From Clostridiales bacterium (GTDB lineage Bacteria; Bacillota; Clostridia; Lachnospirales; Lachnospiraceae), in contig JAJBVF010000422.1 of the NCBI GenBank assembly GCA_020859965.1, positions 1 through 7,110 of the forward strand: a DNA stretch of 7,110 nucleotides, read 5' to 3'. Positions 1 to 7,107 of the stretch are shown here, piece by piece. A model generated the notes under the pieces. That model was not told where the DNA came from, did not search any database, and was given only the letters and a program-made list of their open reading frames with translations. The stretch's first letter is position 1. Each line of letters starts with the position of its first letter. The position numbers and the translations under genes were made by a program.

Positions 1-10
1 ATAGTAACTG

Positions 11-24
11 CTGGTTCAAACCAG
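11..24. repeat. Short inverted repeat upstream of the promoter
   Basis: CTGGTT (11-16) and AACCAG (19-24) are perfect 6-base inverted arms around a 2-base centre. It could be a binding site for a dimeric regulator, such as the XRE protein encoded just downstream, or a chance palindrome. No T-run follows it, so it is not a terminator. Confidence 0.25.
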
Positions 25-34
25 ATGGAACTGG

Positions 35-106
35 AATTTACTTTTTCAATTCAGGAAATTTACTGCTATATGGTATGATTACAGGCAGTTGTTTATGAAA
101 ATTTAC
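35..106 (+). repeat. Three direct copies of AATTTAC flanking the promoter
   Basis: AATTTAC occurs at 35-41, 57-63 and 100-106. The first two copies are extended by similar flanks, GGAATTTACT and GGAAATTTACT. Start-to-start spacings are 22 and 43 bases, close to two and four turns of B-DNA, so the copies lie on about the same helix face. One copy lies just downstream of the candidate -35 and one just downstream of the likely transcription start. This arrangement would suit iterated operators for the XRE regulator, but the motif is short and AT-rich and could be coincidental. Confidence 0.3.
50..79 (+). promoter_or_regulatory. Candidate promoter of the BREX operon (extended -10)
   Basis: TATGAT at 74-79 is one mismatch from the TATAAT consensus and is preceded directly by TGG (71-73), giving the TGn extended -10 element. 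A weak -35 candidate, TTCAGG at 50-55, lies 18 bases upstream. Transcription would start near 86 and leave a leader of about 54 bases before the first gene. It is the only promoter-like element I see before a run of tightly packed genes, so it is the natural candidate for the whole operon. This is by inspection only, in AT-rich DNA where chance matches are common. Confidence 0.45.
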
Positions 107-139
107 AGAAAAAACGTCTTTGAGTGAGGTGCAGTCGGA

Positions 140-379
140 ATGGTCAGCTACAATAAACTTTGGAAGTTACTCATTGATAAACGGATGAAAAAGAAAGATC
201 TGGCAGAAGCTGCAGGCATCAGTGCGAATACAATCGCCAAAATGGGACGGGATGATCTGGTGTCGCTGGAAGTATTGGTGCGTATTTGCCGTGCTTTGAA
301 GTGCGATATAGGAGATATTGTTGAAGTAATCCCTCTGCCAGATACTGATAGAGAAAGCACCGAATATAAAAATGTATAA
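140..379 (+). CDS. Small XRE (Cro/CI)-family helix-turn-helix regulator
   Basis: A 79-residue protein that is essentially a single HTH_XRE domain. Residues about 16-36 (KKKDLAEAAGISANTIAKMG) form the HTH, with the typical L-A-x-x-A-G-I-S motif followed by N-T-I recognition-helix residues. The following segment (SLEVLVRICRALKCDIGDIVE, about 42-62) is the classic third/fourth helix of solo XRE regulators found beside restriction and other defence loci in Firmicutes. The start ATG has GAGGT at 126-130, 9 bases upstream. It is first in the operon, 14 bases before brxA, so it probably controls BREX expression and its own. It differs from the larger WYL-type BrxR regulators of proteobacterial BREX. 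The family call is firm; its role as the BREX regulator is inferred from position. Confidence 0.9.
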   Translation: MVSYNKLWKLLIDKRMKKKDLAEAAGISANTIAKMGRDDLVSLEVLVRICRALKCDIGDIVEVIPLPDTDRESTEYKNV

Positions 380-393
380 GGAAGAGTGACGAG

Positions 394-996
394 ATGAAAC
401 GAAATGAATACAGTGCCGGTGCTGTCAAGCTGTCCTTCTGGTTTATGGAATTTCGGAAGGTTGTGGAGCTTCTGGACATGGGTAATTCCTATGAGGATAT
501 CAAACGGCTGAGTCAGGAGGAAAATCTGTTTGCAGCGCCTACTCCGGCAAGGGCAAAGCAGATCTGCAATACGGTGGTCACCCGGGTGCAGAGTCTGGAT
601 GCAAGCTTTTACTCTGTGTTCTCAGACAGTGATCTGGCAACACAGAAGTTGTTCAATCTGGCCGCTATTATGGCCAGTGATACATTGTTTTTCGATTTTG
701 TGTATGAGGTTGTTCGAGAAAAGCTGATTATTGGCAGTAATGAGCTTGCTGACAGCGATATCGGGATTTTTTTCAAGGACAAACAGCAGCAGGATGAAAA
801 AGTGGCCGGATGGACGGATGCTACTTTGAAGAGACTTGGTCGCTGCTATAAGACGATGCTTTATGAGGCTGGCATGACAGATAAAGCGAAAGATACCAGA
901 AAAATATTCCGCCCGATTTTAGATCCGGCATTTGAGCATTGGCTGAATGACCACGATATGGGAATTCTCGTAAAAGCAATGACGGGGGTGAGATAA
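394..996 (+). CDS. brxA: BREX protein BrxA (DUF1819 family)
   Basis: This 200-residue protein has the usual BrxA length and the DUF1819 pattern: an N-terminal Y-S-A-G-A start, a helical region with P-T-P-A-R-A-K-Q-I (about 50-58) resembling the family's S/T-x-x-R-A-x-x-I signature, and L-F-F-D-F-V-Y-E-V-V-R-E-K (about 97-109). A conserved W-T-D-A-T-L-K-R-L segment lies near 140-148. BrxA is a small, mostly helical protein shown in other BREX systems to bind DNA and to be needed for defence. Its exact role is not settled. The RBS AAGGAAG (378-384) overlaps the end of the XRE gene, and ATG 394 lies 9 bases beyond it. It overlaps brxB by one base, implying translational coupling. Identity rests on both the motifs and the brxB-brxC context. 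Confidence 0.93.
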   Translation: MKRNEYSAGAVKLSFWFMEFRKVVELLDMGNSYEDIKRLSQEENLFAAPTPARAKQICNTVVTRVQSLDASFYSVFSDSDLATQKLFNLAAIMASDTLFFDFVYEVVREKLIIGSNELADSDIGIFFKDKQQQDEKVAGWTDATLKRLGRCYKTMLYEAGMTDKAKDTRKIFRPILDPAFEHWLNDHDMGILVKAMTGVR

Positions 997-1574
997 TGGC
1001 AGATCTGTCAACGCGGCTCGATGAAATGGAGCAGGCAATACGCAAGCCTTCCTTCCGAAGCAGCAGTGGCCGTGCAAATGAAGTGAATTACTGGGTTTTT
1101 GACTACCCTCCGGAGCAGGAGCTGGAGGTTCGGGAGCGTATTTCTTATCTGAAAAATAAAAATCAGAAAGGGACAGATGGCTTTGAACTGGTTGTTTTTG
1201 ACCTTTATGACATTATCATAGACTTTCTGATTGATAAGAATTTCATGGATAAATGTTATACGTTTGAACAGAAGCGTGGATTTGAACGGATCACGAAAGC
1301 GATCAACAATTCCATGAAAATCAACGACGATGACAGCCTGATTGTACAGTATATCAAGGATCACACGCCGGATAATGCGGTCGTATTCCTGACAGGAATA
1401 GGGAAATGCTATCCCATCCTGCGTTCCCACAAAGTGCTGAACAATCTGCATCAGGCATTTGTCAAAGCTCCAGTGGTGCTGTTCTTCCCAGGGACATATA
1501 ACGAACAGGAACTGATTCTGTTCAATGAGATAAAGGACGATAATTACTACCGGGCTTTTAAGCTCGTACGATAA
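996..1574 (+). CDS. brxB: BREX protein BrxB (DUF1788 family)
   Basis: A 192-residue protein of normal length for DUF1788. Recognisable blocks are NEVNYWVFDYPPE (about 28-40), VVFLTGIGKCYPILRSHKVL (129-148) and the near C-terminal VVLFFPGTYNEQELILFNEI (160-179) ending in YYRAFKLV. BrxB is a core cytoplasmic component of type 1 BREX with no known enzymatic activity, thought to act in complex assembly. The ATG shares its A with the brxA stop (TAATG at 994-998). GGGGGTG at 984-990 lies 5 bases before the start, so brxA and brxB are probably translationally coupled. The gene looks intact. Confidence 0.94.
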   Translation: MADLSTRLDEMEQAIRKPSFRSSSGRANEVNYWVFDYPPEQELEVRERISYLKNKNQKGTDGFELVVFDLYDIIIDFLIDKNFMDKCYTFEQKRGFERITKAINNSMKINDDDSLIVQYIKDHTPDNAVVFLTGIGKCYPILRSHKVLNNLHQAFVKAPVVLFFPGTYNEQELILFNEIKDDNYYRAFKLVR

Positions 1575-1589
1575 GGGAGAGGTATTGAG

Positions 1590-4500
1590 ATGCTGATTAA
1601 AGAGATGTTTAAAAAGGAGATTGACCGTGATATTCAGGGCGTAATTATCGTAGGGCAGGGCGAGGAAACCAATGCCTCTCAGGAACTGGAGGAGTATGTA
1701 GTTACAAAAGAATTACAGCGCCATTTTGCGGATCTGTATTCTGTTTATAAAAAGGGTATTGTCGGAACAACGCCGAAGATGGGCGTGTGGATTTCCGGCT
1801 TTTTTGGGAGTGGTAAATCACACTTCCTGAAAATTCTGTCTTACCTGTTGGGAAATAAGGTTGTTGCCGGCAAACATGCACTGGATTATTTTATAGACGA
1901 TAATAAGATCGTAGACCGTATGGTGCTGGCGGACATGAAGCTGGCTGCGGATACTCCTACGGATGTTATTCTGTTCAATATCGACTCCAAAAGCGAATCC
2001 ACCAGCAAACAGGATAAAGATGCCATTGTGAACGTGTTCCTGAAGGTGTTCAACGAGATGCAGGGCTTTTGTGGTTCTATGCCTCATCTGGCAGATCTGG
2101 AACGCCATCTCTCTGATGAGGGACGGATGGATGAGTTTAGGACAGCATTCGAGGTAGAATATGGTTCCGCATGGGAGGACTCCCGGCAGGATTTTGATTT
2201 CATTCAGGACACGGTTGTAGATGTTCTGGCTGATATGGGCTTTATGAGTGAATCCGCTGCCCGTAACTGGTGCGAGAAGGCGGTGGAGCCTTATCAGATC
2301 AGTATAGAAGGCTTTGCAAAGCGGGTCAAAGCGTATATTGATAAAATGGGAAATAACCATCATGTCGTATTCCTGGTAGATGAGGTTGGCCAATATATCG
2401 GCGATAACTCCAAACTCATGCTCAACCTCCAGACTGTGACTGAGGAGCTGGGCAAGGAATGCATGGGCAAGGCATGGGTTATTGTGACCAGCCAGCAGGA
2501 TATTGATTCTATCACACAGGTGAAAGGCAACGATTTTTCCAAAATTCAGGGACGTTTTGATACCCGCCTGTCCTTGTCATCGGCTAACGTGGATGCTGTT
2601 ATTAAAAAGAGAATCCTGGAGAAGGATGAAACGGCTGCACAGACTCTGCGACTGTATTACGACCAGAAGGCGACCGTTATCAAGAATCTGATTGTTTTTA
2701 ACGACGGCGTGGAGAAAAAGCTCTATTCCTCTGCGGAAAACTTTGCTGAGGTTTACCCTTTTGTGCCGTATCAGTTTAATCTTCTGGCCAGTGTGCTGAC
2801 ATCCATTCGTACCCATGGCGCATCGGGCAAGCATCTCTCTGAGGGCGAACGTTCCATGCTGGCACTGTTTAAGGAATCGGCGGTGCAGCTGATGGACGAG
2901 GAGACGGGTGCAATCGTGCCTTTCCATAAATTTTATGATGCACTGGAAAACTTCCTCGACCACTCGCATAAGGGCGTGATCGTGCGGGCCTATGACAACA
3001 GCAAGATCAATCCGGAAGGTAAAGATCGGGATGTATTTTCAATCAACGTTTTAAAGACACTGTTTATGATCAAGTATGTACTGGAGATCGAATCCAATCT
3101 GGATAATATTACCAGTCTGATGGTCGAGCATATTGATGATGACCGTATTGAACTGAAAGGGCGTGTGGAAGAAGCACTAAAAATCCTTACCCAGCAGATG
3201 CTGGTGCAGAAGAACGGAAATCTGTATGTCTTCCTGACCGATGAGGAGCAGGAGATTAATCGGGAAATCGATAGTCAGAACGTGGAGATGGCGGAAGTCA
3301 TCAACAAGGTTTCCGAGATGATTTTTGAGGACATCTTTAAAGAGAAAAAATATCAGTATCCTGCTTTTGGCGGTCGCTACGCTTTTTCCTTTAACCAGAA
3401 TGTGGATGACCGGCCATATAAATCCAATCAGAAGTATGACATTGGTCTGCGCATTTTGACTCCATGGTATGAGGGCGGCATGGATGACGCTACATTGCGC
3501 ATGATGTCCGGTCAGGGGCGGGAAGTGCTGGTGGTGCTGCCAAATGACGCTGCATTTCTGGAGGAAATCCGGGTCTATCTGAAAATCGAGAAATTCCTGC
3601 GGCTGAACACGTCCACCCAGCTGACGAAATATGAGACCATCAAGGAAGCAAAACGAGTGGAAATGCGGGAACGCAACGGCAACGCGAAGCTGTATCTGAC
3701 GGAAAGTCTGAAAGAAGCAACAATATACGTCAATGGCGACATTGCCCGTGTGCAGGCAAAAGAAGTTTCCAACCGTATGAACGAGGCACTTGGGCGTCTG
3801 GTGCAGACCGTCTATCACAAACTGTCCTATATCGATGCGGCCATGAGTGAGGCAGACGTCCGGAAAATCTTCCAGAACAGCAATCAGATTTCGCTTGATC
3901 TGGGAGAAGTCACAGAGACCAATGTTCACGCTCTGGATGATGTACTGAGCTTTATCTCCGGGAATTCCCGGATGCATATGAAAACATCCATGAAGACGGT
4001 AAAAGACCGTTTCATGAAAGCTCCCTACGGCTTTGTGGAGGACGATGTTCACTGGCTGGTGGCCCGGCTGTTCAAACGCGGCGATTTGGCGTTTACTGTA
4101 AACGGAGCCAGTGTTACCCTGATGAACAAGTCCGCAGAGGAAATCATCGGCTATATTACAAAAAAAGCCTTCACAGAAAAGCTGCTGATGGAGGAACGTG
4201 TCCGCGTATCTGACAAGGACAAAAAAGTGGTCCGGGATGTGATGAAAGAAGTATTTCATGGCATATCCTCATCTGAAGATGAGGACACCATGATGAAAAC
4301 CTTCCAGCGATACAGTGAGAATACAATCCATGAGATTGAACGTCTGGAGCCGGAATATCGTGCATACGAGTATCCAGGAAAAGAAGTTCTTGTATCGGGT
4401 AAGAAATTGCTGCAATCTGTGCTTCAGATTCAGGCTCCTCTGGAATTTTTCCAGACGATTTCCAAACGCGCAGATGAATTCAAAGAGTTTGGTGAAGATT

Positions 4501-5225
4501 ATGCACCTGTAAAAGAGTTCTTTGGCGGCGAACAAAAAGAAATTTTTACCCGAGTCCTTGATGTGCTGGCCATCTATGATGACAGTAAGACGTATATCGT
4601 GGATCAGGAATTGGAAGGTGTGGTATCTCAGCTCCGTTCCATTGTACGCAGACAGAAGCCATATAGTGAGATTCCGAAACTGCCTGAGCTTCGCCAGAAA
4701 TTTACAACGGCATATATGAAAATTCTGGAATCAGAATCGGGACCAGTACTGGATTCTATTGATCAGGCACAGGCTAGAGTGCTGGAAGTTTTAAAAGGTA
4801 AGGAATACGAGACATCCAAACGTCAGCGCTATCTTGACCAGTTTGCGGAAATCCGAAATGGAGCAGAACGCTGCAACAATGTCTCCCATCTTCGTGGATA
4901 TGCGGATAAGGCAGATGCTTTGAAAATCCGCCTGCTGAATGATATGGATGCGATGGATGCGGAAATTGCCCGCAAAAAGGCCGAGGAAGAAGCTCGTCGC
5001 CTGAGGGAGCTGGAAAAGAAAAAAGGCGATGATCAGCCTATGGTTGCTGAACCGCCAGTTGAATACAAGGTGCGGACAACCCGCAACCTTTCCATGAAAA
5101 AGGTTGCAGGAACATCCTCCTGGCGGCTGGAAAACGAAGAGGATGTGGAGCGATATGTATCGGAGCTGCGGAAGGCTTTGTTGGCGCAGTTAGATGAGAA
5201 TATCATTTTGAACGTGGAAATGTAG
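1590..5225 (+). CDS. brxC: BREX system P-loop ATPase BrxC (PglY-like, DUF499/AAA-type)
   Basis: A 1211-residue protein, full length for type 1 BrxC. Walker A is GFFGSGKS at residues 70-77, inside the family signature VWISGFFGSGKSHFLKIL. Walker B is VVFLVDE at 259-265, followed by VGQYIGDN. A sensor-1-like strand, WVIVTSQQDI, lies at 296-305. The protein starts with the typical MLIKEMFKKEIDRDIQGVI segment. The C-terminal region is strongly charged and coiled-coil-like (around 1128-1145, rich in E, R and K), a likely interaction region. BrxC is the large ATPase of the BREX core and is essential for phage exclusion in characterised systems. The RBS AGGGAGAGG (1574-1582) overlaps the brxB stop, 7 bases before ATG 1590. 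The frame is uninterrupted and both ATPase motifs are complete, so it should be functional. Confidence 0.96.
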   Translation: MLIKEMFKKEIDRDIQGVIIVGQGEETNASQELEEYVVTKELQRHFADLYSVYKKGIVGTTPKMGVWISGFFGSGKSHFLKILSYLLGNKVVAGKHALDYFIDDNKIVDRMVLADMKLAADTPTDVILFNIDSKSESTSKQDKDAIVNVFLKVFNEMQGFCGSMPHLADLERHLSDEGRMDEFRTAFEVEYGSAWEDSRQDFDFIQDTVVDVLADMGFMSESAARNWCEKAVEPYQISIEGFAKRVKAYIDKMGNNHHVVFLVDEVGQYIGDNSKLMLNLQTVTEELGKECMGKAWVIVTSQQDIDSITQVKGNDFSKIQGRFDTRLSLSSANVDAVIKKRILEKDETAAQTLRLYYDQKATVIKNLIVFNDGVEKKLYSSAENFAEVYPFVPYQFNLLASVLTSIRTHGASGKHLSEGERSMLALFKESAVQLMDEETGAIVPFHKFYDALENFLDHSHKGVIVRAYDNSKINPEGKDRDVFSINVLKTLFMIKYVLEIESNLDNITSLMVEHIDDDRIELKGRVEEALKILTQQMLVQKNGNLYVFLTDEEQEINREIDSQNVEMAEVINKVSEMIFEDIFKEKKYQYPAFGGRYAFSFNQNVDDRPYKSNQKYDIGLRILTPWYEGGMDDATLRMMSGQGREVLVVLPNDAAFLEEIRVYLKIEKFLRLNTSTQLTKYETIKEAKRVEMRERNGNAKLYLTESLKEATIYVNGDIARVQAKEVSNRMNEALGRLVQTVYHKLSYIDAAMSEADVRKIFQNSNQISLDLGEVTETNVHALDDVLSFISGNSRMHMKTSMKTVKDRFMKAPYGFVEDDVHWLVARLFKRGDLAFTVNGASVTLMNKSAEEIIGYITKKAFTEKLLMEERVRVSDKDKKVVRDVMKEVFHGISSSEDEDTMMKTFQRYSENTIHEIERLEPEYRAYEYPGKEVLVSGKKLLQSVLQIQAPLEFFQTISKRADEFKEFGEDYAPVKEFFGGEQKEIFTRVLDVLAIYDDSKTYIVDQELEGVVSQLRSIVRRQKPYSEIPKLPELRQKFTTAYMKILESESGPVLDSIDQAQARVLEVLKGKEYETSKRQRYLDQFAEIRNGAERCNNVSHLRGYADKADALKIRLLNDMDAMDAEIARKKAEEEARRLRELEKKKGDDQPMVAEPPVEYKVRTTRNLSMKKVAGTSSWRLENEEDVERYVSELRKALLAQLDENIILNVEM

Positions 5226-5228
5226 GTG
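5224..5228 (+). promoter_or_regulatory. Ribosome binding site that favours ATG 5235 for the TIR gene
   Basis: AGGTG at 5224-5228 overlaps the brxC stop and lies 6 bases before ATG 5235. The longer GTG start at 5226 would fall inside this site and has only a weak purine stretch upstream (GGAAA, 5216-5220). The ATG is therefore the better start, giving a 271-residue product. Confidence 0.6.
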
Positions 5229-5234
5229 TGTAAT

Positions 5235-6050
5235 ATGAGTATAAGTCAGGTTGAAAATAAAATCAAGTCTTTGCAGTCTGATATTGAAAGACTTGGTAAA
5301 GCACTATCAGATGAAACAAGAAAGGAAGCCAAATATAGAGGTTCTATTCGACGTACAGAGAAATCTGTGACTAAGAATACTTCTCCATCTTCATTGAAGA
5401 CAAAGCAACGCTCTATATCTTCCGATAATGATAAGATAAATAAGAGCCAAAAGAAACAGTCTGAAATTCAGGAGAAGATTGGGAAGAAAAAAGCGGAATT
5501 GGCAAAGCAGCAGGAGCTGCTTCAAAAAGAACAAAACAAGGTGTTTCAGGCTATAACAGCAAAACAGGATGAAACAATAGCTGCACAACGCAAAGTCATC
5601 TCCAACTTAAGGAGTGCTCCCCAAGAGGTTTGTGTGATGGAAAAGGAATGCGATTTTTTTATTTCTCATGCTTCGGAAGATAAGGAAATTGTGGCAGAAC
5701 CACTGGCAAAAGCTCTAATTTCGAGAGGAGCAAGAGTGTGGTTAGATAAGTATGCTATGACAGTTGGTGATAGCTTGAGGCAATCTATTGACGATGGTCT
5801 AGCCCATTCAAGATATGGCGTTGTTATTTTGTCCGAGATTTATTTCAAGAAATTTTGGACGGGGAAGGAACTAAATGGATTGTTTGCAAAACAGGAAGAT
5901 GGCGAAAAGGTGATCTTACCTGTGTGGCATAACATATCTAAGGATACGGTCAAGCAGTATAGTCCAATATTGGCAGATATGCTGGCGTTAAAAACAGCGG
6001 ATTTTACTATAGATGAGATAGCTGACCAATTTGTACAACTGATTCATTAA
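5235..6050 (+). CDS. Coiled-coil and TIR-domain protein, probable NAD-consuming defence effector
   Basis: Numbering is from ATG 5235 (271 residues); a GTG at 5226 would add three residues. Residues about 1-130 are highly charged, rich in K, E and Q, with heptad-like spacing (SQVENKIKSLQSDIERLGKA and later KKKAELAKQQELLQKEQNK), so a coiled coil or oligomerisation region is likely. Residues about 138-271 form a TIR_2-type domain: DFFISHASEDKE (140-151) is the first strand and BB-loop side, followed by ARVWLDKYAMTVGDSL and then VVILSEIYFKKFWTGKEL. The glutamate of W-T-G-K-E (E212) sits where catalytic TIR NADases carry theirs. There is no signal peptide or membrane segment, so it is cytoplasmic. 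Bacterial TIR proteins often deplete NAD or make cyclic signals on infection; this activity is inferred here. It is not a core BREX gene. Its clearly lower GC than brxC or pglX suggests separate acquisition. Confidence 0.9.
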   Translation: MSISQVENKIKSLQSDIERLGKALSDETRKEAKYRGSIRRTEKSVTKNTSPSSLKTKQRSISSDNDKINKSQKKQSEIQEKIGKKKAELAKQQELLQKEQNKVFQAITAKQDETIAAQRKVISNLRSAPQEVCVMEKECDFFISHASEDKEIVAEPLAKALISRGARVWLDKYAMTVGDSLRQSIDDGLAHSRYGVVILSEIYFKKFWTGKELNGLFAKQEDGEKVILPVWHNISKDTVKQYSPILADMLALKTADFTIDEIADQFVQLIH

Positions 6051-6063
6051 GAGGGAAACCAAT

Positions 6064-7107
6064 ATGAATAAGACAGTCATTAAGAATTTTGCAATTTGGG
6101 CGCGGAATAAGCTAATCGCCGACATCAGCTACCGTGCTGGTTTGATGGGCATTACGGAAAGTGGCATCGCTAGTTCCTTGCCTCAATCTACAGGCACAAC
6201 GGAATTCTATGACATTGGCACTGCCGAACCATATTCCATTAGTGGTCATCAGGTGGCGCAGCGCAAGCAGCTTGTAGATGTGATTCGTCGCAAGGAAATG
6301 GATGCGAACTATAAGACCGCCTATAACTATATCATGGAGGAAGTAGCCTATACATGGTTCAACCGTCTGATCGCCGTGCGCTTCATGGAAGTCAACGATT
6401 ATCTTCCCTCCCACATTCGTGTGCTGTCCTCTGATACGGGCAAACTGGAGCCGGATCTAGTTACGACACCCTTTGACGCCGATCTGCCCTTCACCGCTCA
6501 AGAGGAAACTGCTCTCATTCAGATGAAGCAAGATAACAAGCTGGATGATGCGTTCCGCTTGCTGTTCATCAAGCAGTGCAACGCCCTGAACGAGATTTTG
6601 CCTGCCCTGTTTGAAGTGACCGGGCATTATACTGAGTTACTGCTAAACCTGTCCGTTATTGACCAGGACGGGGTTGTCTGGCATCTGGTGCATGATATTG
6701 ATGAGGCGGACTTCGACGTAAATCGCGGCGGTCAGGTGGAGATCATCGGCTGGTTGTATCAGTATTACAATACCGAACCGAAAGACGAAACCTTTGCGCT
6801 CTTGAAAAAGAATGTGAAAATCACAAAGGAACGTATCCCCTCCGCGACCCAGCTGTTCACGCCGGATTGGATCGTGCGCTATATGGTGGAGAACTCTCTT
6901 GGCCGTCTTTGGGTGGAGAGCCATCCCAACGATGCCCTGAAATCCGGGTGGAAATACTATCTGGACGAAGCTGAGCAGGAGCCGGATGTGCAGGCGCAGT
7001 TAAAGAAAATTCGCCAGGAGTATCGGACATTGAATCCAGATGACATCCGGGTGATCGAAATCCCCACTCAACTTTTAATACAATTTGGCGATAGCTTATG
7101 TGCCTGA
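6064..7107 (+). CDS. pglX: BREX adenine-specific DNA methyltransferase PglX, interrupted: N-terminal part only
   Basis: The first 331 residues match the N-terminal region of BREX-1 PglX: MNKTVIKNFAIWARNKLI start, YRAGLMGIT, YTWFNRLIAVRFMEVNDYLP (96-115), VEIIGWLYQYYN (225-236) and the pre-catalytic block ATQLFTPDWIVRYMVENSLG (261-280). The next expected element, after L-N-P-D-D-I-R-V-I, is SAM-binding motif I (D-P-x-x-G-S-G-H). Instead the frame reads E-I-P-T-Q-L and stops after 16 unrelated residues at TGA 7105-7107. Intact PglX is about 1100-1250 residues, so motif I, the NPPY motif and the target-recognition part are all absent. Neither other forward frame restores motif I, so this is not a simple frameshift. 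The RBS GAGGG (6051-6055) lies 8 bases before ATG 6064. PglX methylates adenine in host DNA and is needed for BREX defence; this fragment cannot be catalytic alone. It may be a pseudogene fragment or the off state of an invertible gene. Confidence 0.9.
   Translation: MNKTVIKNFAIWARNKLIADISYRAGLMGITESGIASSLPQSTGTTEFYDIGTAEPYSISGHQVAQRKQLVDVIRRKEMDANYKTAYNYIMEEVAYTWFNRLIAVRFMEVNDYLPSHIRVLSSDTGKLEPDLVTTPFDADLPFTAQEETALIQMKQDNKLDDAFRLLFIKQCNALNEILPALFEVTGHYTELLLNLSVIDQDGVVWHLVHDIDEADFDVNRGGQVEIIGWLYQYYNTEPKDETFALLKKNVKITKERIPSATQLFTPDWIVRYMVENSLGRLWVESHPNDALKSGWKYYLDEAEQEPDVQAQLKKIRQEYRTLNPDDIRVIEIPTQLLIQFGDSLCA

Noticed and set aside
1..78. Open frame of 25 codons from the window edge to TGA 76-78, possible tail of an upstream gene
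   Set aside because: It is too short to distinguish from chance, has no recognisable residues, and overlaps the candidate promoter.
1008..1451. 147-codon minus-strand open frame opposite brxB
   Set aside because: It lies fully antisense to a well-supported DUF1788 gene, and I saw no family resemblance.
3957..3972. Perfect 16-base palindrome TCCGGGAATTCCCGGA in brxC
   Set aside because: It is fully inside the coding frame with no other copy noticed. A chance occurrence in a window of this size is plausible, and no function is indicated.
3177..4259. 360-codon open frame on the minus strand opposite brxC
   Set aside because: It is a shadow of brxC codon bias: its protein is rich in H, C, F and Q with no recognisable domain, and brxC is clearly the real gene here.
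4266..4285. Hairpin-like inverted repeat TCCTCATC-TGAA-GATGAGGA inside brxC
   Set aside because: It lies inside an intact coding region over an acidic serine-rich segment (SSSEDED), has no T-run after it, and 8-9 base arms are expected occasionally by chance in 7 kb.
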